From positions 31,104,979 to 31,168,978 of the forward strand of contig OX463780.1 of the NCBI GenBank assembly GCA_949825025.1: a stretch of DNA of 64,000 nucleotides, written 5' to 3'. The DNA comes from Siphlonurus alternatus (Eukaryota; Arthropoda; Insecta; Ephemeroptera; Siphlonuridae). The notes under the pieces were generated by a model, which was given only the letters and a program-made list of their open reading frames with translations, was not told where the DNA came from and did no database searches. Below, one piece after another: positions 26,116-38,022 of this stretch. Numbering within the stretch: position 1 is the first letter of the stretch; each line of letters starts with the position of its first letter. The translations under genes and the position numbers were made by a program.

Positions 26116-29102
26116 AAAAATATTAATATCAATTGCGGTCATTATATATGTTAAATATTTTAATAATGTCTTCGGGTATACTCCACCTGGTGCATGATTG
26201 TCTGGGGTTACTTTTGGGGAGGTTTTACATTGAGTTGAAGGTTAATCTAAAAAACACATCCAAAACAACACTTTCAGGATTTTTTACACGAGTAGAATTA
26301 TAGTGTATCACTGCGTTCTCAATTTATCCGAACGACTACTATAATATATTTGTCACGAAAAACTTGCTAAGGGAGCTTTCCTTGTGTTTGCAGGCCACAT
26401 GGTGGTGTTTATGGGTGGACACGCTAGCGGCTTCAAGAACCTGCGTGATCACGATACGTACGACAAGGACGGCACGATGCTGTTCCAGGTCCGCGGCTCG
26501 TGCCCCGAGGACGTTCGTGCAGTGCAGGTGGCTGAGAAGGCAGCCTCGCTCAACTCTGATGACTCGTTCTACCTCGTCACCCCGAGCACCGACTACCTTT
26601 GGTTCGGAAAGGTAAGAACGTCAGCATTGTCGCTCCCTCTCCACATTTTTATAGTTTCGTTTTTCGAAATAATTAATAATTAAGTCAATGTACTGTACTT
26701 GTTAGAATTTGATCCGACGAATATTTTTGTGTCAAATTTACCCCATTTGAAGCAAAAGTTACTGTCAGTATAAATTATTATACGATGTCCTCCATGTCCT
26801 TACAGGACAGTTCTCCTGAGGAGCGTGAGATGGCGGCCAACATCTCGAAGATCCTTGAACCCGACTCTACGGCCGCAGCGGTTGAAGAGGGCTCCGAGCC
26901 CGCCGAATTCTGGTCTGCACTGGGTGGAAAGGGCGCCTACACTAGCGTAGCACCAGAGAGCTGCACGCCCAACCTTTCCCCACGTCTCTTCCACTGCCAT
27001 CTACCGGCCAACGGCAAGCTGAGGGTCGAGGAAATCACCAACTTCCAGCAAGGGGTGAGAGACACTGGGCAGTGAAAATTTTCACATAATTAACCGCATC
27101 AATAACTATGCTGCTGCGTTATTGTTTACCAACAAAAATATATGGATCGGGACTTAAAATTACGAGACGCATAAGTTTTTTCTATATTAAATGTAATGAG
27201 CAACATTATCTAATTAATTGACGTGCTTCTTTACGGCGAGCTAATTTGTGGATATGTCTCGTCGCGCGCGCTGATTGGCTGTTTTTTCAGGACCTGGACG
27301 AAGATGACGTGATGGTGCTTGACTCTGGTGACGAGATCTACGTGTGGGTGGGCAAGCAGGCCAGCCCCGAAGAGAAGGAACTCTCGCTCAAAATGGCTGA
27401 GGTAAGTTTATAGCAAGTTCAAGGAATCTCGTATCGAGAATCACAAAACCATTATAAGGAACGTAATATTAATTTTAAAAATCAACTTTACAGGAGTCTG
27501 CCATATATATTACTTTGTGACAAGTTTATGCTTGATTAATTTCCTTATAATTTTTTTATACGGGAATATAGTTTCTATGATAAAATTTATGACCAAATAT
27601 TATGCAACTATTTCTGTAGTGTCCAGAAATGACGCGATGTTTTCTCCACAGGCTTATCTGAAGAGCGACCCGACTGAGCGTAGCCACGACCTGGCGCTGA
27701 TCATCACCCTTCGCCAGGGTCAGGAGGACAAGAGCTTCACGTCTCTCTTCTCGAGCTGGGACGACGCTATGTGGGAGGTACAGGCCTAGAACCTTCGTCT
27801 CTTCTGCTGCTGCTGCACTCTCTGACGTGCACATGCTCTAACCTCGCATCAATGTTATTATAATGCACAAACTGCACGTAAAATGTCCATGTACGAGAAA
27901 TTCATTAGTAATGTATTACGTATTATGTTTTTTTTTTTTTTTTTAAAGAATCTCCTTAATTATTAGCAAGACTGGTAATGTCCAAGGATGCTTTATTTTT
28001 ACGATATCAAGTTCACGGTGACGTCACAAGAATCTCATTTGTTGTCGTTGGGCAATATCAGCTGGTTAATAATTATAATAAAAAAATTATTCCTTGCTAA
28101 TGAATTTTTTCTTACACAATATTCTTATTTCTACTATTTTATTTCGATACTTTATAATGTTGTAGGGAGAAATAATAATTGCAAGTCGTAAAATATGTTA
28201 ATATAACACTTGATAAAATTACATCTTATTTGTTCTGTAAATTATTTATTAATTTTAATTTCAAGCTGATGCTATTAACAAAACCTGTTTAAAAACACAA
28301 AGCAGTTTCAACATTTTTTGCATAAAAGCACAAATCTTTCAAGCTGTATTTTTTAACTAAAAATAAATAAATAATTAAAATGCGATAAAGATCGCGAACA
28401 AATAACTAATAATCTTCATAGTGGTGTTCTTCTCAGCCTCTTCCAGAGAGCTAGCCTTGTTAGCTAAAATTATTTTTCTATGATCTAATAGAAAAACACA
28501 CGCACACAAAAAAGCAAAAAGTTCCAAACACAACATTTTTTTTTTAAATTACGTGTGATTTAATTTTTTAAATATTATTACGTTTCTTGAACGTAAACTT
28601 GAAGTAATGCTATGTATTTGTAGTAAGTAGATTTCATACCTTCTGCCTGATAAAACAACAATACTTTCTTACAACCAAAATGCTATCTATAATAATTATA
28701 TTTAATGTGGATACCTTTATAACAAACCTTAGATTACGCTATTAAGGTGGTGGCATTTGCTTTTCAGTTAACATAATTATATTATGGGACTAAAAACTTT
28801 TAAAGCATTCAGAAAAACGCAGTTTCTAGCGCAATCTAAGATTTTTTTCGACTATATATTTATATAGTATACTCAAATATCTAATATTTGTAACACTTCT
28901 GGTATTTGGCATGACTTCGTTGGCACTTCTGATATATGAATAATCTAGCTTTAATGGTCTATGTTGCTTGTAATTAATAGGATATGGTGATTAACTTCTC
29001 GAGCAATGTAAAAGAGCCATCTCGTTGTTTTTACAGTCGTTACCATCTTATGAAGACATCAAAAGCCAAGTGGCAGCCTCTAATGCTACTCTGGACGAGT
29101 AA
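9301..29102 (+). CDS. GSN: Gelsolin, six-domain actin-severing protein (5'-incomplete)
   Basis: Ca2+-regulated actin-filament severing and capping protein, normally cytoplasmic. Sixteen exons join in frame: 9301-9375, 11995-12060, 14431-14554, 19633-19745, 20270-20447, 20584-20705, 21077-21175, 22771-22908, 24858-25011, 25532-25788, 25860-25998, 26394-26611, 26806-27054, 27291-27401, 27652-27777, 29037-29102 (stop TAA). This gives 744 residues. Approximate domains: G1 residues 1-125 ([20 protein letters not shown], then [20 protein letters not shown]); G2 about 127-226 ([18 protein letters not shown]); G3 about 227-305 ([19 protein letters not shown]); G4 from about 385 ([23 protein letters not shown]); G5 about 470-560 ([26 protein letters not shown]); G6 from about 620 ([17 protein letters not shown]). 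No villin headpiece follows. About 20 N-terminal residues of G1 and the start codon are absent; they belong to an unidentified upstream exon. Exon 9 has two usable acceptors. Family identity is certain; individual splice sites are inferred. Confidence 0.95.
9930..11091. mobile_element. Non-autonomous hAT-like element with 8-bp target-site duplication
   Basis: The element occupies 9938-11083 (1146 bp). It begins CAGTGGCGTAG and ends CTACGCCCCTG, so the ends are inverted repeats with one mismatch over 11 bases. It is flanked on both sides by the same 8 bases, TGTGTAGC (9930-9937 and 11084-11091). An 8-bp duplication and CAG-type ends are typical of hAT transposons. G-rich and C-rich runs lie just inside the ends. 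No transposase coding region was found. It lies in gelsolin intron 1 of the visible model. Part of its left interior (about 10030-10085) is shared, inverted, with the element at 23187-24574. Confidence 0.85.
12061..14430. other. Gelsolin intron, AT-rich, no feature recognised
   Basis: Intron between visible exons 2 and 3. It starts GTGAGT and ends TTTTAAG. Extremely AT-rich, with short homopolymer and TA runs. I saw no exon, coding remnant or bounded repeat. Confidence 0.6.
14555..19632. other. Large gelsolin intron hosting an antisense transposase
   Basis: The largest intron of the model (5078 bp, GTGAGT to TTTTCAG, phase 1). It separates two parts of gelsolin G1. The only recognisable content is the reverse-strand transposase at 17193-18269; the rest is AT-rich with nothing further recognised. 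Confidence 0.7.
17193..18269 (-). CDS. Tc1/mariner-superfamily transposase (DUF4817-type), catalytic residues altered
   Basis: Uninterrupted 358-residue frame. The N-terminal third is a helix-turn-helix DNA-binding region of the DUF4817 type seen in many arthropod elements ([10 protein letters not shown], then [16 protein letters not shown], then [20 protein letters not shown]). The C-terminal part is a DDE endonuclease fold ([56 protein letters not shown]). In active relatives the first catalytic aspartate sits in an FSDE-like motif; here it is FSGE. The second normally lies in a QQDGAPPH-like motif; here it is QVDIPLSQ, keeping the Asp but losing the rest. The final Asp of SPLDFFLWG is present. 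It is probably inactive as a transposase. No flanking terminal inverted repeats were recognised. It is antisense to gelsolin, inside an intron. Whether the protein is expressed is unknown. Confidence 0.85.
   Translation of the reverse strand: MIDLDRKSITMATPVEKAKCVLWLESTQSVSTVQRRYRAQYGKSPPTRPCIYAWYKKFSETGCLCPNKSPTLGRPGVSEETAEKVRNAFAASPDMSTRRASRELGVPPATIHKIMRSSSHREPRLRRYRYLVSTPEPDDQDRRLHFVSEIPSQSDSWLDNVIFSGEMNFYLSGEVSRKDLCIFGSDKSQDITEDDADTQKVKLFCAISKNKVYGPYFLSLESDYFYQRLLEESLLPQLDRDDVADTMMLQVDIPLSQFNDTLRHLLDTRLPEHWIGPVSDSLPAWPPRSPELSPLDFFLWGFVHDYVYDAGPPASIAELRHRIARALSSVPSTLLAQAWDRLYAQVEACRQSQGDRPE
20106..20151. repeat. Interspersed repeat copy 1 (about 46 bp)
   Basis: The segment containing GCTGCATGCATTCCTACTG followed by AAGTCAAATTCGAATCAAGC recurs almost unchanged at 22950-22999 in the same orientation. 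Both copies lie in gelsolin introns, close to exons. Confidence 0.8.
21272..21412. mobile_element. Hairpin MITE (long inverted repeat)
   Basis: About 141 bp that fold back nearly end to end. The left arm runs from TTCACGAAGCAGTTATTCAG through GGTTTCTAACCACGTTTAAC. The right arm contains GTTAAACGTGG, then GGTTAGAAACCTGGC and GCTTCGTGAA. It lies in the gelsolin intron after the exon ending at 21175. It has no coding capacity. Confidence 0.85.
21970..21984 (+). other. Candidate 15-nt cassette microexon of gelsolin (EFGAQ)
   Basis: Fifteen bases sit between a TGTCCAG acceptor-like site and GTAACT. They would insert five residues in frame between the exons ending at 21175 and starting at 22771, both phase 0. 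Direct joining of those exons already gives the expected gelsolin sequence (NSS/DCFILD), so this would be optional at most. No transcript evidence. Confidence 0.2.
22950..22999. repeat. Interspersed repeat copy 2
   Basis: Near-identical direct repeat of 20106-20151, starting about 40 bases after the 5' splice site at 22909. Confidence 0.8.
23164..23186. repeat. (AT)n tract, left flank of a hAT-like insertion
   Basis: Short AT dinucleotide run ending exactly at the start of the element at 23187. The right flank of that element is also (AT)n, which suggests insertion into a pre-existing microsatellite. Confidence 0.8.
23187..24574. mobile_element. hAT-like element with 14-bp terminal inverted repeats, inserted in (AT)n
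   Basis: The left end reads CAGGGGCGGCTCGT. The right end reads ACGAGCCGCCCCTG, its exact inverse. The element is 1388 bp. Both flanks are AT repeats, so an 8-bp duplication (ATATATAT) is compatible but cannot be distinguished from the microsatellite. No transposase was recognised. The part at about 24430-24510 matches, in inverse orientation, the interior of the element at 9938-11083 (CAGGCGCGATTTTTTT, then AAGGACACGCCCCTTTTTTAG). Confidence 0.8.
24575..24632. repeat. (AT)n microsatellite
   Basis: About 29 AT units directly abutting the right end of the hAT-like element. Confidence 0.95.
24858..24893 (+). other. 36-nt alternative 5' segment of gelsolin exon 9
   Basis: Two acceptors 36 bases apart keep the same frame: CATGCAG before 24858 and GATTCAG before 24894. 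The upstream one adds 12 residues beginning SSKSEGS between YPQWTK and [10 protein letters not shown]. Other gelsolins run straight from the position of WTK to that of VQRIVE, so the 24894 acceptor gives the standard protein (732 visible residues). Both may be used. The main gelsolin model here includes the segment. Confidence 0.5.
26083..26111. repeat. (TA)n microsatellite
   Basis: Short TA dinucleotide run in the gelsolin intron after 25998. Confidence 0.9.
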
Positions 29103-30337
29103 ACTTTACACACTGTGCCTATACACACCATTACCAACTGAACAAAAATATTTTTAATACAAACGTGCACAAGTTTGTCACAATTATAGCATTATAATAT
29201 TATAAATTTTCGTTTTTTTAATTGCATTTATATTTCTTCTAGATTACATTGAGATATCATATAATGCTTTTTTTTTTAAAATAATTCAATATCTAGAGAG
29301 GTTTTTGCTGATGATGATTTAGAATTTTTTGTTTCTTTGTAGAAAATATCTCAATATTTGATTAGCAGTAAAAATGTAATTACTAATTATTATAATTAAC
29401 TATGTCTTAAATCAAAATAGTAATAAAAAATTGTCCCTAGCATTTCAATTAAATGTTTTTATTTTTAAATATATCCTATCCAGTTAAATTATTTATTGGG
29501 ACAGGTAGATTTCAGTATAGCAATAGACGAGTCTTATTTCATGTATAAATGCATGGTGAGTACAAAAACAACATTCCGTAATATCGATGCTCATCTAAAA
29601 AACAAAAAAAAAAAAAAAAAAAAACAGCGTAACTAGGATATAATAATTGTTTATTTGGGATCAATTACATTGTATAATAGGGAACAGAGGAAAAAATAAA
29701 TAATAGCAACAACGTAATAACCCAAATTGGTGAATATAAAAGGATGATACTTAAGTTAGCTGGAAAACTAACCTTTTAATTGCAATGTATGTAGGGTGCT
29801 CAGGGTTCTCCAGGTGACTGAAGCCAGTTATAATGTTTCGTCAGACACTGATTTTATTATAGCACTACTTATATATCGTACTGTACACATTAATTGAAAC
29901 TCACTTCAATGTTGTCAATAAATATAATCCTTATAATTACATAACAAAATGTAATTATGACTTTCAAAAATATATATAAATTTACATCGTGGATATTACT
30001 GTTCAATAAATTACATTAAAAATTAATTCATAGTAAAAAATTGATAATAATAAATATAAAATTAAATATAATGATATTAAACAATAAATTAAATGTTATT
30101 TAAACAAATTAACCCAACACGTCTAGTCATCTCGTGATGATAAAATGCATTCAGCAGCAAGGGGCGGGGTTATTAAATAGGGTAGGGTGCATGCTTTTAA
30201 TTCTCACGTTAAAAATTGTCCTTGTTATAATCGCAAACTCAAAAGGTTATCAAAGGTTTTTAAATATACAAAAAAGATAATATTCATGTTTGAACAATAT
30301 CAAGGCTGCTTCATGTTGCTCCATGTTTAACTGCAGA
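29103..30337. other. Convergent intergenic region between gelsolin and oxidase A
   Basis: Must hold the 3' untranslated regions of two convergent genes. An AATAAA at about 29422 is a candidate gelsolin polyadenylation signal, about 320 bases after the stop. An A-tract lies at about 29604-29623. No other exon was recognised. Confidence 0.6.
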
Positions 30338-33300
30338 TTAGATGTAGTTTCCACACTTGGGGAAGTTTGAGGGAGGCGCCACCATCTGTGCGTGTGTTCC
30401 AACTTTGACGACCAGCGCCATACCCTGCGCCATGTGCTCCGAGATATGGCAGTGGAATAACCAGTAGCCTGTGTACAATTACAAGTATAATTATATAGGA
30501 TGATTATCACTCTTTGACTGCATGCTGCAGTAGTTTCATTAAAAAAAAAAAATCATTGTATAAAATATCGAGTGCAGAAAACAGGACCTATACAGAATTC
30601 AAGACTGATAAACATCCTATAGTATTACAAATTTGAATTTGCGAGTATTTTAAGATTTTAAATTACTCAGGCAGATTTATCAAAAATTTATTATTTGTAT
30701 TTCTGTTATATATACAATATTTATTGTATATAACATTAAAAACTTAAGTATATTATATAATAAGTAATGCAGCAGCATGAATGGTAATGCACGATTTAAG
30801 TACATTTGCAAAAAAAAACATTATTATTTTGAATTTCTGGATACTCTCTGAGCCCAGTTATCAGTTCTTACCCGGGTTGTCGGCGTAGAAGCGGATGACT
30901 GCGTAGCCCCTGGCCGGCACGATCACCACGTCCTTGAGCGGGCCGTTGAACACCTTGGGAACTCTCCCCGCTTCGTTTCTAGTCTTCATCGTCTGCACCG
31001 AGGTGGCTACGTCAAACAGACCCATGCCTACCACGCGGAACGCATAGCCGTGCAGGTGGAACGGGTGACCGATGCCGGGACTGCCACCTGCAGCAGGAAC
31101 AACAGATTGAGAATAATGGAACGGGAGAATTAAGAATATATAGCATTATTTTTTTGTAATTTGAAGTTTTGAATAGTAAATACAATTACCACAAAAAAAT
31201 AATAGTGCATTATTTGTACTTTATCAATGTGAATATATTTTCAACAAGCCCTTGATTTATATTATATAGTATCTCGACTTAAATTTAGGCAACTTTTTCA
31301 GCACCGTATCATGGAGCTGATTTGGAAGATGGCTACATCATATATATGCTGCGTGTTTAACGCTTTGTTTTGGTGCTGAACATAGCGTGGATTTTTTTTT
31401 TTTTTCAAATTTCAATGCGCCTAAATTATAAAATTATTAGTCTTTTCACTATCCTGTTTCAAAAGTATGATCATTACTTTACCTATATATGATATAACTT
31501 TGTGAAAACACACTGACCTGTATCCACGAGCACCAGTTCGACGAGCTCGTTGAGTCCAACCTCCAGCATCTGAGTACATCGACAAAGACCATTCTGGCAG
31601 TTGTGAGGCGCCTCTGGTAGACAGAACGTGGAGGATGTGATGCTATCGGGCTGCGTGAGGGGCGGGAACGGCGGGGACTGCCACGTGATGCTGTTCAGCT
31701 GAGGGTATATGAACTGGATGCCCTCGGTCTCTGAAATAACGAGCACATTAAGTAAGAACCAATGATACCATTGCTATTTACGATGGAAAACTGAAAATGT
31801 TTTTTTGGAAATAAAAATAAAGAAAAATTAAGAAATAGCCAGCTGAAGTTAAAAAAAAAAAAAAAATCAAAAGAGTTTCCTAGTTATTATTTTTTTGGGG
31901 AAAAAAATATACTAATTTTAGTAATGGCCTTCTGCATGCAAAAGATACAAAAGATAATATGCCGCATTTTATCAATTAATTATTAAATTATGCAGAGGAA
32001 CACAAACAACAAAGAGTCAATATTTAACTTTTCACTTCCAAGGATAACAACGCTCATGCCATGTGCCCGTTCTTACCAGTGTAACCATTGAACCTGGCGT
32101 CAATGTAGAAGGTCTTGGCTGGGGTGCCGCTAATCCTCGAGTCCAGGGCGGTATTGGCGTCCTTGGAGGCCTCCAGCGAACGTGCCTGGATGTAGTAGCT
32201 GTTCATGTTGTGAAGGTCGCGGTTTAGGTTGAAGCCCTGGCAAAAAAAGAAAACAAGCGTGATTATATAGAAATTTCGTTGTATATTTTTCCCATGTCAA
32301 AAAATCAAAAAAATTTTTCGTATTCATTTTAATTATTTCAATAATAATATTGTTTATATGGAATTAGTCGTAAAAATAATGAAATTAAAGAGATATTGGC
32401 CCCAACAATTTTGAATTAAGACAAGAGAAGTTACTATAGTTTTAAAGCAAATATTTCTACCTTAAATAAAACAAACAAACAAAAAAATAAAAATATAACA
32501 AAATAGTGAATAGAATAGAACTGTCGTACTGTAATGTTTGTTTATTTGTTTCTCAATCAAAGTTATTATGTTATTATATTCTGCAGCTATACTATTAATT
32601 AAATTTTCTTGAAGTTAGCATAATATGTAAAAGGATTTAATAAATACTAAATATCTTTGACTTCGAAACTTACCACCCCGGACCTGATGGCGTTGGCGTA
32701 AGTCGGAGGCCCTTCACTGTTAAGTTTGGGGTCTGCGGTGGAGTTGTCATAGCGGAGATACGCGTACTGGTGCACGCCGTTCTTGCGGTCGTCGCAGTCG
32801 AGGAGGCCTCGCACGCGGACCAGGAAGCTGCGGCCCGCCGTGTTGACGCTCCAGTGAGGGATCGGCACGAAGTCGACGCGCTCACCAGCACTTATCACGA
32901 ACGAGTCGACTGCATCACAACAAAGTCAAATGTCATTTACCAAAACTAAGAATATTAAATATTAATATTAAAAAATAACGAGATATATATTAAAATGCAA
33001 CCATAGTTATTTAATTTGACGTGATATTATAATTTCAATTTATTTAAAAAAAAAAGGCTTTTATTAGAAACATTGTATTATCATAATACATAAAATTTGT
33101 TAAGTATATATTAATTGTGTATTATATCATCTTTCAGTAGCAAGCGGTAGGCAACCTGCAGCGTGTTCACATTTATTGCATTTTTTATTTTATTTTATTT
33201 ATTTATTCCAGTAAAGAACTTGAACGGCAAGAGTATTTTTCTAGAGTTCATATTTATTTATGTGACAAAAAGGTGCATGAGCATTGCAGGTCACTTGATT

Positions 33301-36300
33301 CTCCGTTCGCCACTGCGTATATTTGTTATTTATATCATTATTTAATTAGTATCGTCTGAGTTAACAAAATATCACAGTTCCTCACCGAATCCCGTCTGGC
33401 TGCCCACGGGCCGTCCATCCGTAGCGAGGATATCCAACACATGGCCGTCCACGGAGACTTGAACGGGGCAGTTGAGGGCACTGTTGAAGATGGTGCGGAA
33501 ACGGTACCTGCGACCCTGCAACGTCAGGTAGGCCACGGGTCACGACAGAAATAATTTAATATTATCTTGGAAAGGATTTTACAATTCAGCTTTAAATGTT
33601 TTCTTTCATTTGATGGACTGCAGCTAACAAATTAATTCAAATTATTATCACGGAGGCTTCATTCATTTTGAAAATACAAATAGTAATGAGGAGATCAATA
33701 ATATAGCTAGCAATGCCAACAACATAAATTAAGAAACACAACGTTCGTTATACAATTAAAATGTACTAACAGTCTGCACGCTGTACGTCTCGACAGGAGT
33801 GGCCACGCTGGTCCCGGCTGCTGGTGACGAGTGGTCCTTACTGAAGAGACGCTCCACCGCACCCTTGCCGTTGATGATGAAGCCGTAACCCTCGCGTCTG
33901 AAAGAACCGTATCTCGTGTCGCTCGACTCGATGTCTGCAGCCCTCGAGAACCAGTGCCAGATGAGCATGGTGTGTTGCGGTAGGTCCTCGTCGTAGCGTG
34001 CAGAGATTCCGAACTCGTTGGCACGAGGCTCGCGAATTATCATCGCACCGAACATGCCATCACTCTCCTGGTGGCCTGTCAACAATATCATGATAAGTGT
34101 TTTAATATTATGAAGACAAATGAAGAAGAATATAAAATTATAGCTCTGTTCGTAAATGCAGAATCGAATCAATCTTGAATCAGATGCACTATTTGTACAG
34201 GGGAAATAAGGAAAATCTTATCCTTGATTCTCGTTTGACAGTGTATTCAAACACGTACCTATTAATGGAGAGGGAGATCATAAGCAGAAATGAACAAATA
34301 AAATTAGAAGAGACTGCAACATTATCAAATTAGAAGTTTTAGTATTTTTATATTGATCTATTCACAATTGTAAGGCAATCATCGTAATTTTCTCACCCAT
34401 ATGCGAGTGGTAGAGATGTGTGCCTGACACGTCCGCGGTCATGCGGTACAGGAAGGAGTTGCCAGGTAACACGGGACACTGGGTGATATAAGGCACGCCG
34501 TCCATGTGGGGCGTGGCACGTTGGTGCAGACCGTGCCAGTGCAGCGTCACGCCGCTATCAGATAGCCGGTTCTGAACCTCAATCTCTAGGGTATCACCCT
34601 TGCAAGCCTGGGAAGATAAAAATTATGAATTATGAAGATTATTGAATGACATTAATTAAATAAATTAATGACGTAAAGAAATTTATTAAATATCCCATAT
34701 GTGCTGTTTAAATTTTATGACACTTTTCACATTTCATATTTAACAACAAATTATTTTATGCTTCTTACAATATTGTAATGTTTTTTTAATTGCATTGAAA
34801 TTATAATTATGTCAACTCATGCACCTTCATTATTTGAACAACTATTTTAAAGAGAAGTATGTACGTTTCTCGTCAATATTCTTGGTCCTAACCTGTATTG
34901 TTGGGCCGGGCACGCGGCGATTGATGGACTTGACGAGTTTGGACACGCCCCCCGCAGGGATGCAGCCCGGCAGGTTGCAGTCGGACTCCGTGAAGGGACA
35001 GTTCTTGCAGTAGACGGGGCTCATGGTGGCGTACTCCTCCACGATGAAGGTGTAGCGACACACGCGGCTCTGGCCGGCCACACAATCGCGGAGACACTCC
35101 AGTCCCTCCTCTAGATCAATGATAAATAATGTCAGGAAATTTCTATCCATTTGGCCAGTAAATCAAATTTAATTGATCATCATAGAGCAAGAATGCAATA
35201 AATAATGGTATTCAAATTGAAATAATTATAAACTGTTTCCATGTACTTTTTTCTGGTGAACTAATATTTTCTTCCTTTGCATAGAACGGATCGATATCAC
35301 ATTTAAAACCAATTAAGAGTTTGTTTCATTAATCAAGTATTCAAAATTTAATAAAAATATTATATCTTAATTTTGATCGATGACGCTAGGTTCTATTAAA
35401 TATCATAAGTATATTATGCTCGAATTTTTCTTATATTATATATTGTGCAGTGTGCACCATAATCCGAGTATCGCATACTTTATTAAATCTATAAATAATA
35501 AGTAAAATAATAATAATAATAATAATCTGATGATTTGCTACAAGACTCACCGGGTACGTCGCACAAGACTCTGTTTCGTGGCACACAGCGGTGGGTGCCC
35601 TGGGTGTGATCCCAGCGAGAACCTTCGTCGCAATTGTACGTGTAGCGGTCGAACACACCCCGGGTGGAGGTGGCGATGCACGAGGAGAAGCTGCGGCACC
35701 CGGGGTTGGCGAACTCCCCGTCTTTGGAGCAAGCGCCGGAGGTAAGCGAGCGCTGAAGAGGGTTAGACTGCGGCATGTCCACGGGGTTGGGTACCAGCTG
35801 ACCGTATGGACAATCGTCGCTCTCTCGGATCATGCAATCGCCCACGTCCTTGCTGTAACATTAGGAATACTCGTGATATATAGTCTAGCTAGTGAAGTGT
35901 TAATTACACATAAGAATAATTATTATACTGTACATTACTGTGAAAGTAATTAAGGTATCGATGGAGGGAAAAGTACAATAAAAAATTATCTGTTATTGCA
36001 GAAATATATATAATAAAGCATGTAAAAATACATAAAAAATTTTATTATTTTTTTTTTTATTTTTGTTTGTCAAATTAGTTGAAACTACAACAGTTCTTTC
36101 TTTTTTCCAGAATGAAGAGGAGTATTGGCATACATTATTACCATTTTTTAGAGCATGTAGTGAAGCGAGAAAGTACTGTTATAATACTGTTAGCTTGGTC
36201 GACACCGCGTGAGTTTTTGATACACATGGTGACATTTTTTTTTATTAAGAGAAAAATTATATATTATGACTGCGATAGTATCGGATCATGTCACCGTCCA

Positions 36301-37246
36301 CACGGGGTCCACGTTTATAAATCCAATTTCATAATTATTTAATTGAAAATCTAGTGACTTGTGTATTTGCTTCTTGATTTTCTACTCTAAAATGAACTTA
36401 ACTTACCTGAACCAAAGTCCTGAGGGACACTCGACAATGCGGCGCTGAAAACCCTCGATGGTGGTGTTTGTGGCAGGTACGAAGTTGCACTCGAGGTATT
36501 GCGAGCAGTTTCCGAACACGGGGAAGCGACCGCCGCGAAGCAGCGTGCACGAGGCGAGACGAGGGCTCGGGTTGAACGTACCGACTATCGGGACCAAGTT
36601 CATGCGTGATGGATCCTTGTCAAATAAGTCCACGATCACCTTGCCGGCAGGGTCCTCTTCGTAGAGAATGTTAGGAACCACGCCTTCCATTGAAGCCTGC
36701 GGGAGAGACAAGAAATACACGATAAAACATGAGATATAATAAATAATTCACTCTTTTTTTCTAAGAAAAATTAGAAGCATTAAAATGTGTCATGTAAACT
36801 CTTCAAACTCATAGTTTTGAAAATAAATATAAATATTTATTATTTTTGTTGTGAGTTGTGAGACCTAATAGTATAGATCACATAAAATATCATAACAATA
36901 CTATATATATAGTAAAATTATACATCGAAATAATTATGTAGTTGATCTTCGGATATAGAGTTTCATGTTAATATTGAAAGAACCATTTTCTGCATATGTA
37001 ATAAAAGTATAATTTTATTATATTAAATGAGCATTATATCATATGGCATAACTTCCGTTTTATTCATGAATGCCATATTTATAACATCGTTGTATATTTA
37101 AACTATAGGTATAAGGGAACTATTAAAACTTTTTTATTAAAATTTACGTTATCTTAGCCACCACTTACCAGAGCCACATTCAGAGAGATGAGCACCAAGA
37201 TGGCCGCGGTGACCCAGCATCCTCCCGAGTGTTGGGACGCAGCCAT
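30338..37246 (-). CDS. Laccase-like multicopper oxidase A with two chitin-binding modules
   Basis: Secreted blue copper oxidase predicted to oxidise phenolic or similar substrates with reduction of O2. Twelve exons in transcript order: 37246-37169, 36696-36407, 35852-35551, 35110-34893, 34607-34397, 34075-33771, 33515-33386, 32909-32674, 32236-32077, 31730-31518, 31087-30872, 30468-30338 (stop TAA); 829 aa; intron phases 0,2,1,0,1,0,1,0,1,1,1. Exon 1 is a signal peptide (MAASQHSGG, then TAAILVLISLNVAL). Exons 2-3 encode two six-cysteine modules of the CBM14/peritrophin-A type (NCSQYLEC, CPSGLWF; then CRSFSSC, YTYNCDEGSRWD). Exon 4 opens the cupredoxin part (NCPFTESDCNLPGC, NRRVPGPTIQ). Copper motifs: HWHGLHQ and HLYHSHMG (exon 5), HPFHLHGY (exon 11), HCHISEHMAQGM (exon 12; Met at the axial position). 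All copper ligands appear present. Physiological substrate (cuticle phenols, iron, diet) cannot be decided here. Confidence 0.95.
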
Positions 37247-37294
37247 GTCGAAGGCAAGCTGTGCGAAACTCTGGGGAAGATCCCTCACTTTCTT

Positions 37295-37303
37295 CTTATA
37301 TAG
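37295..37303 (-). promoter_or_regulatory. TATA box of oxidase A
   Basis: CTATATAAG on the minus strand, about 50 bases upstream of the start codon at 37246. This leaves room for a 5' untranslated leader of roughly 20-25 bases. It supports the chosen start. Confidence 0.65.
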
Positions 37304-38022
37304 CCTGAAGTAATGACAAACATATTTGCCTCGTTTACCGAGAAGTCATAAATATTGGATACAAATGTGATAGCACGAGGTGATAACGAGAGCAATTGTT
37401 TCATATTTCTTTATTTCAAGTAATTGTACAGATCTGTTTACGTCAGGCTATCTAGGAAAATGTTATTTATACTTCATTAAGGAGTTTGTCCCTGATGTGT
37501 ATATTAAATACAAAATGTATTAATATATAATTATAATCCGGCCAAATCATATCAAATGGTTTTATACTATGTATATGGAAAAGGATTATCACGTCAACGA
37601 TTCTAATTATTTGTGAAAATTACTTCACCGATGAGATAATTATGTTTTTAAGCTCATATATTAGCTTTCTTAAATTAACCTTACTTAATTTCAAACATGC
37701 GTGCCAATGATAAATAGCAACAAATCAATGAAAAACATTTACAATTTTTATGTCATTTTCCAAATTTCATTCATAAATTCATAGATTTAAAGTGACATAA
37801 GACTTTAAACTTCCCACAGACTCTTCTTGGACTCGATCTAGCGCTTGTTTAAAATTTTGTGAGTCCTTTCCAAACAGGACAGTCAAGCAATTCATCCCAG
37901 CATTAAATTTGCTCCTAAACTAATTGTGACTAAACCTCAATCAGGATGGTTGGATACTGACATCAATCACCTTTCAGGTTCACCAGTAAATTTTGTTTAG
38001 CTATCGCCGAGTGGAAAAATTC

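Noticed and set aside
35530..35953. Long plus-strand frames opposite oxidase exon 3
   Set aside because: Shadows of a GC-rich exon on the other strand; the minus frame carries the cysteine module and splices in frame with its neighbours.
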